DNA of 64,000 nt. It comes from Aotearoamyces nothofagi. Taxonomy: Eukaryota; Ascomycota; Leotiomycetes; Leotiales; Tympanidaceae. Shown here piece after piece: positions 33,535 to 45,840 of this stretch; the first letter of the stretch is position 1; the number at the start of each line of letters is the position of its first letter. The notes below the pieces were generated by a model. The model did no database searches. It was not told where the DNA came from and was given only the letters and a program-made list of their open reading frames with translations. The stretch lies in contig JADDTR010000012.1 in the NCBI GenBank assembly GCA_015345905.1, positions 132,578-196,577 on the forward strand, read 5' to 3'. The translations under genes and the position numbers were made by a program.

Positions 33535-34318
33535 TGTGACGTTGTTCAGCCCATCAATACAAACTTGTTGAGATTGAATGTTGATTGTCATGATGGCGAG
33601 AGAGTTAAATTCCGGCGTAATCTTAGCGGGCTTTGGTGGCGCGCTTAGGCTGTGATTGATAACTTGCATTGTGGCATTGTGTACGTACAGCATTATACAT
33701 CCCGAGTCATGTGATCTTTGCATGTAGCTCCCATTACTACCTAAATATCAAGTACGGGCGTTTCTTCCAGATACAAACTCCTCGGCTTTGCTAGAAATTG
33801 CATCGCACTCTCAGATAGTTACAACCTCACAGCGCCTATTCTGATAACCTCCAACATCTTTCCCAGAAGGGGGCAGATTTGCCCGTTGTTATCTTGCCAG
33901 TACCATGGCCTATATCCCCTCCAAGTGGCAGCTTTATCCTCCAGCTTAATACCCGCAGAGTCTTTTAGTCATGTGTAGCCATTAGCATAGTATTCTCGAA
34001 TTTCGATATAATAAGATCTAGTTATATGCTATTTTCAATCTAGTAACTCCACTATCTATAAATCGTCCATCTAGACTCCTAGTGGCTTGAATAATTCAAA
34101 GCTCAACATTGGTAGTAACATTTGTAACAACATGTTACTAAGCAATATGTGGTATTATTTGACTTGCCTTTCCCCAACCCATGTTAATATTTCAAACCGA
34201 CTCCCCAAGCCAAGCCCTAAAGAGCGGGCTTCACGCTGTTATGCCAGAAAGTATATGTAAGTGTATGCTGTGTGGTAGATGCAAATGTACCTGCAAATTA
34301 GGTAATTTTGTACTAGAG
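33535..34318. other. Intergenic region, fzo1 promoter / arrestin 3' side
   Basis: 784 bases, AT-rich near 33990-34180, with a small inverted repeat GTAAC-AACAT-GTTAC at 34124-34138. No gene-like frame. Confidence 0.5.
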
Positions 34319-37107
34319 TCATGAAGCAGACTCTTGACCCAGCCTCGCATGCTGTAATCTGGCATCAAAGCCCTCCGGCCGAAACATGAATTCGCGGTTT
34401 ATATCCATACTCCTACCAGTCGCTCTGCCACCTGGGGTTCGAGGATTCAGAATATTTACGCGCCCAGTACGAGTAACAGCTCGGTTCATGTCCGACTCAT
34501 CGTCTGTGTGGTCATCGTCAAAGTCCGCTAGCCTTTTGCGCTGTTAGTAATCCCATCACATGCTGCATATAGAGTTACGAAGGAACACTAACCTTGAAAA
34601 ATAATCAGCTAGGCCATCGTGACTCGGCGTTCCAACAACGATATCGTACATTGGTGGCGGCGTGTCAAGAGGTGGCGGAGGCTCCTCGTCTTCAAAGGCA
34701 GGAGGGCTGAAGCTTGGACTTCGAAGCAGGTGTATAGGCCGTACGGCTGTTGGGCCCGAAAGATGTGCTTGCGGCGGTATTGCAAGATCTGGCACCGCAT
34801 TGGTCTCAGCTCCTACGGCCGATCCTGCGCCCAAACTACCAAGAGTCGGCACTCTGCCTGAAGACGATCCTGGAGATACATCTGTAGCTGCTGCATTTGG
34901 GCACCCGCATTCATATCGTTGGCTTGGAACCCCCAAATTCGAATCCGTGTATTCCGGTAGAGATGTATGTGCCTGAGTAGCTAAGCATGAGAGGATGTGA
35001 AATGGCGAGTCAATAGAGATCTCGAAGTGGCGTCGCTTGGTGCCGGTTGGATCTTCGGCATCTAGCCTTGAGAGACGCATAACAATCTTGAAAAGAATTT
35101 AGTATACGATCAGACTAGGAATTTTAAAAAAATCTTACCTTTATCCAATGATGTACTTGCATGTTCTTCCATTGCACATCAGGGTGGATTGTTCTTGTTT
35201 TGTCCTTGCGCATCGTAGCACACGTAGGTAATTGAACTTCCATTTCAATTTCCGTCTGGGTGATCAAATGCTCAAGTCCAAGATCTAAATCGCCCAAGAG
35301 GTTATCTGAGGGACTCGGAAGCGGTTCCACTGGCCTGTGTTCCCTCTCAGCATCTTGACGCCTTCGCATTTCGGCCATTGACCTCGCCCGTGCCCTTTGC
35401 GCTTCCGTCAATTCGCCTCCTGATAATACTCTCACATCAGAAGTCGCATATTCTTTTGCAATTGGTTTCCCTGCTTGCCTCTCGAGGAGCAAGATCTTTC
35501 GTTGTGCGTCCTTTCTCGCTACCTTCTTGTCCATACAGTAATAATCGATATTTTCTGTGACGAACACTTTGATTCGATGGCATTGGACCTTGGCCAATGG
35601 GGTCAGCTTGAAAGCGATCGGAATCTTCGAGCCAAGTGCAAACGATTTCCCAGAAATAACGATATCATAATGCAACTGGTCTTCCCATTTCCTGCTAATA
35701 GCAATGGGTTCAACCTGTTCGAGGGAATTCTGATCCGGCGTCCGCACCACTATGACTTCCTTAGTGCCATGAAGGTTTGGCTTAAATGTTCCGGCTCGCT
35801 CCACCAACGCTTCTAACATCCAGTGTACACCCCCAAGAGGTAAATTCATGGTCTCTGGGCAATTATGGTCAAGTGATATTTCGAAAGAGTATTCATAAAT
35901 TCCAGGATGGAAAACTTTGTAGCCCTTCTGCTGTGGTGTAGGCCCGAAAGGAGATTCGCTTTTCTGGAAGCTGCGGGACTGTACCGTTTGTAAGGATAGT
36001 CGCTTTTGTTCTCTAGCGGTTAATGTGCTCGCTCGACTAGACCTCGTGGGAATAGCTATTGGTGTTGAAGGACGATCTAAATGCATTGATAAGTTCGTGT
36101 TTAATGATCCATCCTCTCTGTTACGAAGGACATAGTTGCACTGAGCGCCATATCCACTATCTGTGTTTGAATATGCAGCATTATAAAAAGGCATAACCTG
36201 ATATCTGAGCCTCTCTTCTTCGGAAAATATGGTTTTGTTTGGAGGAATGCCTAGTATTTGTTAGATATGCTTCAAGTTTTCCATGCTGAGCCCACTCGCC
36301 TTCTGGCCATTCAGTACGCGCTTTCCCATAAAAGGTCAGAGTCACGGTCTTGATCTTGACGCTTTTGTGGACGTTCAAAATGAGCTTGCCGCGGATCATG
36401 GCAGTAGAATTTTGAAGCTGTGACCCACGTCCATCATAGTCGAAGCCAGTCAGGTACACGTGTGGCTCTGCCAATTTGATCGAACATGTTATGCCATTTG
36501 CTGAAGCTACTGGTTTATCGGCCTCATTAACATAGGTTGTAATTGCAGGCCTTCCTGAATTTGAACCGACTGAATCTCGTCTCGTGTCGGCCAGACTGAT
36601 ACTACTTCTTGACAAGGGAGGGATGCCTTGTAGATTGCTAACTCCCTGTGGTAAAGGCATCGTATGTCCCTCCACGTCGGTCCCACGAGCCGGATTCGAG
36701 GCTGGCCCAGTGGCATACGCTGGTGCTAAGGGAACAATACTGGAGTTGCTAGAGTCGCCTGTGTGGTTGAGGTTTACGGGCTGGGTGACGTCTCCAGCAG
36801 AGCGTGGAGCAGGAGAATGGGTGGTGAATGGGGAGAGCACTGAGCCAAACACCCGTTTTGCTGCTTCCCTCGACGCCAGTTTTCTGAATTCTGCTCGAAA
36901 ACGAGACTTGCTGGAATAGACAAATGTCGGGAGTCCTTGAAGATCGCAACTGGGTCTCGGCCGTGTGCTATGATGTCGTCGTTCACGAAGGGGATGGGGT
37001 TGTATTGGTGGTCTCGCTAGTGGGCCTTGTGCTGGTGGAGGGTCGACAGATTGATCGCCAGCAGGATCTGGCAGGGCGTGCAATAATACCTGACCAGAAT
37101 CTGTCAT
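34319..37107 (-). CDS. Alpha-arrestin (ART family), Rsp5-type ubiquitin-ligase adaptor
   Basis: Exons 37107-36300, 36250-35139, 35086-34593, 34532-34319 (875 aa). After a 190-residue Pro/Ser-rich N-terminal part, arrestin_N starts at SIKLAEPHVYLTGFD and contains STAMIRGKLIL and VTLTFYGKARTEWPEG; it continues over intron 1 (IPPNKTIFSEEE) and later PGIYEYSFEISLDHNCPETM. Arrestin_C contains WEDQLHYDIVISGKSFALGSKIPIAFKLTPLAKV and KVFVTENIDYYCMDKK. The tail carries PPPMY (a PPxY) and LPEY (LPxY-like), the motifs that bind WW domains of Rsp5/HulA ligases. Such adaptors mark plasma-membrane transporters for endocytosis, as in Rod1/CreD. Intron 1 appears to use a GC donor (see findings). Exact orthology (CreD, Rod1 or another ART) is not resolved. 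Confidence 0.88.
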
Positions 37108-38379
37108 TGTAGATATTAGTGAGTGCAAGTGTCAAAATTTGCAAATCAACCACAAACGCTGAAGATCAGAAGAAAAGCCCACGCTATCGACGAGGCGGTA
37201 TACATGGCGGCCTACATGACACCGACATGCGCGGCAGTGCATTCATGCGCAGTGCACAGCATGCCGTCATGGAAAGCCATGCTTCCTGCTGACGCCAGAA
37301 CAACTGTCACGCAGCCCTTTCATGACAATCATGCATGTAAGGTTCGGTAAGGCTTAGACTGCATACCGACACACCCGGGTATGGGAGGACGTGCCCGTGC
37401 AAGAGCGGAGGGAGAGGGATGAGGAGGGCATGGAGGACGTACAATTTTTTATATTCGACAGCGCTGGTGTAATCGAGATACGGAGAAAAGCATCAATGTA
37501 CAGTGTTGGAGGAGTAATCGCCACGGCCCGTGACAGCGACGGCGCATCGGTGACGTGAGGTAGAGAGTGACCTGAGGTATCCCAGGAAGCTGAGCGCTGA
37601 GCGCTGGGCGCCGGACTCGGTACTGGGATGCGCTGCGCTGGAAACGGCTCCGCTCAGAGGCTACGGCGTGCTAGCGGTCGCAAGATCTGGAGATCAAGGT
37701 AAAAATACAGTCAGTCAGTGCCTTAACTCGTAAGCGGCCGAGACGGGGCGTGCACCAATCCAATCGGCAGCGACAGCAGCGACGGCGACGGCGGCAGCGA
37801 CAGGACATATGTATGTATATATGTATGTATATAGCAGAGATGCGTCGTGGTGCCAAGGAGGAGGGCAGGCAGCATACGGAGGCCGGCGGATGGATGCTGC
37901 GGCGATGGCGATGTCATATGTAAGGGAGCTAGAGGGCTGCGGGCCTTCGTATTGCTATCTGGGCACTGGCCTGCGGCAGATAAGGCACCGCACAGGACGG
38001 CAGGGAGGTAGGTACACCGTACAGGAGGTATTGTCATGACCTCGACCTCGACCTCGCCGGGCCTGTCTGCACCCGCAGCGCAGATTAGGGTGTCGACTGT
38101 CGACCGCCCAGCGCTGGGCATGGCCTAGCCCGCGTCTAGCAGCGTTTGGCAGTAGTCGCCGTGCCGAAACGTCCGGATCCATGATGTCGTGTACATACAG
38201 TACGTTACGTCGCGTACGGAGGGTCCGGAGTAGCGCACTTCCGGCATCCTTCCGGCTCAGCCGACGGCACGTGACAGCGCGTGCCAGGGCCAGGGCAATA
38301 CGCGAGCATCGTTATCGCGAGCCCAGGCGACAACAGCACAACAACAGCCAAATCGGTTGTTGCCCCGAGAATACTGTCA
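37108..38379. other. Divergent promoter region, arrestin / dpb11
   Basis: 1.27 kb, GC-rich, with a (GTAT)n-like patch ATATGTATGTATATATGTATG near 37807-37833 and CGACGGCGACGGCGGCAGCGA near 37779. A CACCCGGGTATGG segment near 37373 is notable only as a palindrome core. No gene supported. Confidence 0.5.
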
Positions 38380-40972
38380 ATGGAAGAGCAGTACACTGGC
38401 GTCTTCCGGCCGCAGCCTGCTCCAGAGTATGGAGCATTCGATGTGTCCAATCCTCTTCGAGGAGTTGTCTTGTGCTGCACCTCCGTCCCACCAGAGAAGC
38501 GTGTATGTTTCGCTGGCTCCTCTTATGCATGCGGCGAACTGCTCTCGCGGCCTGGCCTTTGCTGACGTCGTTGTGTGTCTAGACAGAACTGGCCATGCAG
38601 GCCGAGCAGATGGGAGCTCAACACAAATACGACCTCACGTCCGAGGTTACACACCTTATCGTCGGCGAGTATAACACTCCAAAATACAGATATGTTGCCA
38701 AGGAACGGCCAGATGTCAAAGTACTCAAGCCGGGCTGGATTCAAGCTGTTCGTGCCTTGTGGATCGAAGACAAGCCTATCGATGCAGAAGCACTAGAAAG
38801 GGAGAATACCCTCCCGGTCCTTGCTACCTTGAAAGTCTGTATAACGGGATTCGAAGATCGTAAGCACGGATGAAATCATGGAATGAGTGGCCAGAATGCT
38901 GATAGGTGGTAGCTACCGAAAGACAGGCGATAATGGACCTCATTGTGGAGCATGACGGCGACTATCAGGGTGACTTGACAAAGAATATAACACATCTCGT
39001 CGCATATCGACCTGAAGGAGCGAAATATACGTACGCAAGATCTTGGGGGTTACATGTCGTCTCACTGGAATGGTTGAAAGACAGCATCGAAAGAGGAATG
39101 ATCCTTGACGAGCGACTCTACGACCCCACAATGCCACCAGAAGAGAGAGGGAGAGGCGCATGGATACGAAAACGAGTCATAAAGTCGCCACTCGGGAAAC
39201 GATCTCGGGATAGCAGCATCTCTGGCTTAGAAGAAGGCAAGAGGAAGCTGCGGAGAACGGCAAGCACAAAGCTTTCTGGACAGAATGAAAATATATGGGG
39301 TGATATCGTGGGTGGAAGCAGTAAGGTACAAGTTGCCACAAGTGGAGTATGGGACTCAGCGAAGAATCAGGCTCAACCGGGACAGAGTACTACTGCAGGC
39401 ACTACAGGAACACCGCCAAGAGCTGATGATGTGCCTGAAATTCCTGTGGAAGCGATAAAGCGTGGTACGTTTAGCGGTTGCAGGTTCTACATCCACGGGT
39501 TCAACCGAAAGCACACCGAGGTTTTATGTAAGCACCTGCTGTCACACGATGCCGAGCTATCGAATACTCTTGTAGAATTGGTGGTACTACCTTCCGCTAA
39601 ACTCTACCTCGTGGTACCACATTCATTAACTAGCGAGGAGCTGCCAGACCTGCCCGACACACATAAGGCTGTTAGAACCATCACGGAATGGTGGGTTGAA
39701 CGGTGCCTAGAAGCCAAAACTCTCATAGATCCAAGTACATATATGCTTGGGCGCCCATTTCCATCCTTTCCTATTCAAGGGTTTGCGGCATTGATCGTCT
39801 GTTCGACCGCGTTCGAGGGTTTAGAACTGCTCCATATATCGAAAGCAGTAAACCTGATGGGCGCCAAATATGATGAGATCTTCACAAAAGATGCTTCAGT
39901 ATTGATCTGTAATCCAGGTCGGCCTTTGAGATACGAGAAGTTAACTTCTGCGAGAGAGTGGAGGATTCCTCTCGTTTCGGCTGACTGGCTGCTTGATTCG
40001 ATAGAGGCCGGCGTGAGACAACCCTACCAACCCTACATTCAGCGGCAAAAGAAGTCCGAATCAGAAAATCCAGCGTCGATAGATGTTGATGTAGTGAGTA
40101 AGCTCCGAGCTGGTGGTGAGATTAGGGGCGTGAGCATGAGACCAGAAAGTCACCCAAAACGGTCAGCATCAGGACAAAGCTCTAGGCCTCAGGGGCCTCG
40201 TAAACTCGACAATAGTGCATTTGAAGACGACAGCTCTATCATGCCGAATACTGAGGACTCATCATCACCCTTGATGTCAAATATGACAAGCTCGACCCTG
40301 CCGGCTCAGCCCCTAACCGAAATATCTTCCAACTCTCCGAAAAAAGGCTCCTTATCGCCATCAAAATCAATCTCAACATCCGAATCCTTGCCCACGACGG
40401 CCACAATCGAACCGAGAGATTTAAACACAGCCATTACATCGCTCCTTGCAAAATCCAAACCCTCAACTTTCTATCTCAACAACCAAGAATCGTCTGAAGA
40501 AGCTCCAGAAGGTCCCCATCGAAAACGCACTATCCTAGGTCGTGCAGCTAGCTATACGTCTGCCACTGGTTCCGCAACACTATCTCGCGCCAGCTCTGTC
40601 GACTCAACTGCCAGCGGTGGCCAAGCCGTCATCTGGCCGGCGAAACAGCAGAAAGAGCAGCGTGCTTCTTTATCACGAACCTTTTCGGGCCAGAAGCCAT
40701 TATTTCTAGCTACCGCAACCAGCGGAAACGAGAATAAAGGCGCAGGAACAGGCGGTCAGCCGCCGCCGACGCAGAGATTGCAGTATGAAGACACCGAGGC
40801 CAATGAGTACAAAGCGCAGGTTGTAGCGCGCATGACGGGTGCAAAGGTCGAGAAGAGGGAGAAAGAACGTGTTGCTACGATTGCGACTGTAGGTGGAAGT
40901 TTTGCTGGCGACACGCCGAGGACAAGAAAAATTAGGACGCTTAGGGATAGAGGCGTGGGGGGGTTGAGATGA
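38380..40972 (+). CDS. dpb11: BRCT-repeat checkpoint/replication protein, Dpb11/Rad4(Cut5)/TopBP1
   Basis: Exons 38380-38502, 38583-38859, 38913-40972 (819 aa). Four BRCT repeats: about 25-110 (VVLCCTSVPPEKRTELAMQ, then THLIVG and KPGWIQAV), 123-215 (KVCITGFEDPTERQAIMDLI, THLVAY, SLEWLKDSIERG), 316-405 (FSGCRFYIHGFNRKH, ITEWWVERCL) and 421-510 (ALIVCSTAFEGLELLHI, SADWLLDSIEAG). The 300-residue C-terminus is Ser/Thr-rich and ends in a basic patch. Four BRCTs in this arrangement are typical of fungal Dpb11/Rad4, which links Sld2/Sld3-type phosphoproteins to origin firing and activates the ATR/Mec1 checkpoint. Intron 2 offers two AG acceptors; the second keeps the frame and BRCT2. Confidence 0.92.
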
Positions 40973-41433
40973 GAAGTGCGATATTAGTTGGCCAGCACCA
41001 CGAAGTCAAAAGAGTCATTTCTATAACAGATTCTATAACAGATGTAGGACCAATCATTTAGGATAATACCATAACGATCATCATGCTAAAAGAGTGAGAG
41101 AGAGAAGCTAGCATTTGTTATCACATGCAAAAAAGCAAGTCTTAGTTTCTAAACTCAAATCAAGCATTCAATTGATTCTTTCCTACCATCAAATTGATGC
41201 AAATGCCAAATAGCCTATCTCAGCTAGCATGGTATCTGTGCTATCCTATCTACAACCACGGAAAATGTTCAAACCGTTCGTCGTGTGACGTATTATATCT
41301 TATCTCACAAGAATGTAAAACTTAGTAGGCAGCAGAACATATCAAGACACCTCGCTGAAATGAAAACAAAGATTTCACGCCACATCAATCGGCCCTGTTC
41401 AATATTTAGCAACTCTCATTAGTAGATCCCATC
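40973..41433. other. Intergenic region between convergent genes
   Basis: 461 bases holding the two 3' UTRs. AT-rich; nothing else seen. Confidence 0.5.
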
Positions 41434-44400
41434 TCATGACTGCGCGTACAAGGCCCAAGAACGGTGCGCTTCTTGCAGAACTGTTCAAGGATGGGTCAGC
41501 ACTGTGCGGCAAGAACTGTGAGGTGGAATTTATGGACTTACTGTGCAGTACCCGCGCCTGCCCTCCCCGATCCTCGCACGCAACTTGTAGTCCCCCACCC
41601 TCAATGAAATCAAGGACTACACTATTGGGCAATTCTTGGGCTTCCATCTCGGGTATGTACGGCGTTCTGAAATCACTTAGATGATATCTCTTAATCCCAG
41701 CGAAGCTCTTCTCCATTCCCCTGTTGCCCTGTGCCTGCATCAAGGTTAAGAAACCTTGCGAGTCGAGACGCATAGAGCGGCGTTTCCATAAGAGGGTGTC
41801 CGGAAATTGGATGTTCACATCACCAATTTCCGCAATTGTCATGGCTGCTATGGATTGTGAGAGGTGTGATGGAGCAGAGTGATGAGAGGGGGATAATGTC
41901 CTAACTGGAGGCGGCTCGAACTCTTCACGGACAGTGGGTGAGATAGCGTGAGCTAGAGATTTGCGGCTGGCAGACAGTGAGGATGACATTCGACGTAGCA
42001 TACGACTTGCTCGATTGGTCTTCTTCTCGAGATTTTCCTCACTGGTAGATGGTGAGATGCCACTCATCGAGGGAGGGCCCATAGGTGAGAAAGGACCGTT
42101 ATATTCGCGACTTGAGCGACGACTACTCGTAGACATCGGTCTCGATAGACTGGGAGACTTCGTGTGCGTGGACGGAGGCCTTGAATACAAAGGGTTGGGA
42201 GACGGAGTTGGTGGCTCAATGGACATGGACTTCGGACGTTCGGCAAAAGAACTTTGTTTTTCGCCTATGCGCTCTCTAACGACAGTTATCGAAGATCTAC
42301 GTTCTTTCCTGATATCTTTCGGTGGATTTGAAAGATGCTGTTCTTGGATGGTCTCTATCGGTGAAGCAATAATCGCTTTGTGATGATCAATCACTAGGGG
42401 AGACTGTTTGAGATCGAGAGGGGTATAGTCTGCGGGATCTCTGCCAATATCAGGTTTGACAGGAAATGGTTGACTAGGATCCCGAATGATTCGTGCAGTC
42501 ACAGATATGGATTCGGGTCGCGATAGCTGGGGCTGATGAGAAATGGCGGTAGCAAACGCATAGCTCCGACCCTGAATTGAGCTCTGGCCGGACCCTGATC
42601 GCGCACGGTATTTCAAGGTCTCTGGAGAGGATTCGTGAGAAATCGACGGTGATGGCGTATTCCGCGTCAGCGAGCTAGCTCTTTCCGCAACAGACGCGGA
42701 TCTCGAGCCCCCTGGAGCACCCGATTTCAGGACAGAGAAGAATGAAGGAGATGGTGGTGGCAAAGGGCCGGGCGGGGCTGAGGACGCTGCAGGGGAACTT
42801 GACAACTTCTCAAGTGCTCTGATTCTTTGAGAGATGCCCGAACCAATATTTACTTTTTTAGCCAAAGGTGCGGTAGAGTGCTGGTTGATACGATTCAAAT
42901 ATGCTGCAGAAGCTGACACTGAGCGGGACGGTACAATATTGGTCGATCTGGGTGATAACATATGGCTGTTGTCTTTTAAGAACGGGTTTGAGAACGCCCT
43001 TGAGAAGCGATTTTCTTCGCCTAGTAATTGCTTCTTGGGGCTCGGAAACATCGGTGTGATGGGGGACTTTGAGACCGATATTGGCATTGCCTCTTGTACG
43101 GTTGCAGATTGCAATTCGTCCATGAGATCATCGTCCGATAAGAAGTCAACTTCGGAAACAGGAGCGCTTATGTCAATGCTGAGATCGGTTCGAATGGGCT
43201 CAACTAAAGGTCTGCGTCTCTTCTGCGCCTGACTATTAGAAACCATGTTTGTCTCGTCCTCAGCTAGTGGCCGCTTGGCGTCGTTGGAGGAGGCGCTGCC
43301 CACGGGGGAATTTGGAACCTCACGTAAGGCCTTGTTTGCGGAAGATATCATGTCTGTAATTCCCGTCGTAGCAACCTCGCCGTCTTTGAGATCCTGTACA
43401 GAAAACTTGGATCTTGGTATTTTCAATTCCCGGATTGGAGTTTTAGGATGAGAGCTTTCCTTGTTTAGCGGGGTGATAATCTGTTCCAACTCTGCATCTT
43501 CGTTTATAGTTGGCACAGGTAGTTGCGGTAAAATTTCCTCGGCGATAATCTGCTCCAACTCTAGATCTTCATTTATAGTCGGCGCCGGTAGTTGCGGTAA
43601 CATTTTCTCTATGACAGAAAAGTCCTCATCAAATGTGACTGCTGCATGCCCCTCTGATTCGAGCTCACTTGCATCCAACTCACGGACATATACTTGGTCT
43701 GCTTGCCTTGGCTCTTCTGTAGTCGAAGGTTCTTGGAATACTACAACTTTGGCTTCATCTTCCCTCTTTGGTAGGCCTAGGTTCAATTCTGTCGCACGTT
43801 CTTCATTTGTTGTGCTTGGATCAACTGTCGGTAGAGATACACCTTGGGATACTGGTGATTCGTCAAAATTATTTATCTCTGGATCGCTCGTATTCGAGTT
43901 GGCGGTCGATACCTCGTGGGCTCCCTGAGACCCTACCAATACAGGTCCTTCCTCGTTTTCCAGATCATCCTCCGCTAGCATCTCTTCTACAGTGTAGGAT
44001 GGAACGTCGGTCTCGGATACCTCTGATGATACAGCTATAGCCCCGGATATTCCCAAGCCTAGCCCCAACGTCTCCGATCCGTCCTCGATTACCAAACTCA
44101 GGATTCTTTCTTCTTCTTGATAGTCATCCTGTTGCACAGAGCCGTCCTGAATTAATGCCAAATGCTGATCGTTTTCTGGTTCCCATTTCCCTTCCAGTGG
44201 CACACTGTCTTCGATAGTGATTATAGTCTTTTCGGCGTCTCGACTTGGTTGTATGGTCTCGTCCGTTGATTCTGAGATAGATGATGCTCTTGTTGACTTC
44301 GCCTCTTCTGACGGCTCTACTGGAGAGGTAGGATTGGAGTTCGTCCTCGTGGCATCTGATTCAGCCACCTTGACGGTCGATGGTGCCTCGATCTCAATTC

Positions 44401-45840
44401 CAGAATCAGCTTTTGCCATATCATTTAACATTATTAATGCATCTTCCACCTCTTTTGGCGCACCGCGGGATATTGGTCTTTCAATAACTGTGGGGCCATT
44501 TGCAGATCCGGGTGTCTCTGGGGATAAAAGATCTGGATGTGCTGATACGCTCATCTGCTTTTTCCGCATCTGCAGTGCTTTCATCAAACGAGCTTTTTCG
44601 GGTGTCAAGACAGGCGCCTTTGGCGTCACTGTTAAAGAACTTTTAATTGATAATCCTGAGCTTGTAGTCGGTCGGCCACCGCTTGTATGGGGTCTTTGTG
44701 GAATACTACTATGCTTTGCGGATATGGGGTCATCCGGTATAGGAGGAGAGACGATCGTGTTTGGCGGCATTGTTTCGTACTGTGATTGCGGTCTTTCTTT
44801 AGACCTCTTAGAACCTCTCGAGAATAATTTCAACCCTGCGGGTAATGACGAAACTGGCCTAAAGTTTGCAGCTGATGATGCGGTGTGGGGACGTCCGCTA
44901 GTATCAAGTGACGGACGAGGGCCTAGCTTTACCTTGGGCCTTCCAGTTGATCCGTAACTGTGGTTGTAAAGGTCTGGCCGGACGGACTGCAAAGATTGTC
45001 GTCTAATATCAGCAGGGCTTGTAGGGGGGATTGACCTATTATCTGGAGGACGTTGTGGTGGTGGGGATGTTGGGAGGTTGTCCGGGTCAGTGATAGTGGA
45101 CTGAATGCTGGTGGAGGTGCTAAAATCGGGTGATTGATGGTATGAGAGCGGACTGATATGTGGTACTTGCGAGCCAGTCAGTGAAGATTCCCTGGAAATC
45201 GATGATCGTTCTTCTGGAACCATCAACTGTCGCTTATCCTCCTCGGCGTCTTCTGCAATTTCCATGAGACGTCGTCTTCGAAGGGAGCTTGTTGACGATG
45301 TTGTTGAACCAGATGCTGTATGCAGGGAGCATGCCGCAGAGAGTATGCTATCTTTCAGTTCTTTAGAGGTGGTTATTGAGAAGGTTGTGTCGTGGGGAGA
45401 AAATCTTTCGGAAAATGCATTGAAGTGAACAGTGAGGCGCGCTGGGTATATCAAGTCAGTACACCCCCAGATACCAAATCATATGCAGGTAAAATATCAT
45501 GCACACCTTGAACCAGCCTCGAGCATCCTTCCGGCACATATTTTATGAGCACACTGCGTCGCCTATAACGTAGAAATCCAAACAACGGGGATTCCTCCTC
45601 ATATTTCGCGATCGAGTTTCGGATCTCCACGATACCACCATTGCCACGCCCCAACGGCTCTATTTCGTCTCGAGATGCGTATTTAAGGAGGAACCTGATA
45701 GCCAGGACTCGTCAACTAAAGATTCCCACCAAGGTAAACGCACTGCGGCATTCCCGGACCACTCACCATCCTCCCGGCTCTGCAATGGCAGCATCGTGAG
45801 CCTCTTTGACTTTTACATCATCCAGGCCATTCAGCGACAT
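41434..45840 (-). CDS. Large protein with N-terminal ADF-homology domain and C-terminal PH-like domain
   Basis: Exons 45840-45767, 45694-45507, 45441-41542, 41480-41434 (1402 aa). The short first exon begins MSLNGLDDVKVKEAHDAA. With exons 2-3 it builds about 110 residues (GGWFLLKYASRDEIEPLGRG, GGIVEIRNSIAKYEEESPLFGF, VLIKYVPEGCSRLVQARLTV) that follow the coactosin/ADF-H pattern of an actin-binding fold. A Ser/Pro/Glu-rich disordered stretch of about 1100 residues follows, with a basic RRRRLMEI patch near 135. The last 120 residues (LLWKRRSMRLDSQGFLTLMQ, SVVLDFIEGGGLQVACED and, completed by intron 3, RVLHILQEAHRSWALY) look like a PH domain with its final helix and Trp. An actin-to-membrane scaffold at the cortex is an inference. 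Ignoring intron 3 would lose the PH helix. Confidence 0.82.
43470..43605 (-). repeat. Internal coding repeat, two copies of about 22 codons
   Basis: LPQLPAPTINEDLELEQII and LPQLPVPTINEDAELEQII lie next to each other inside the disordered region. The DNA copies are close, so the duplication is fairly recent. It may be a short linear binding motif. Confidence 0.85.

Noticed and set aside
34430-34450. GGGGTTCGAGGATTC, similar to a tRNA B-box/T-loop
   Set aside because: Lies within arrestin exon 4, with no matching A-box or cloverleaf arms around it.
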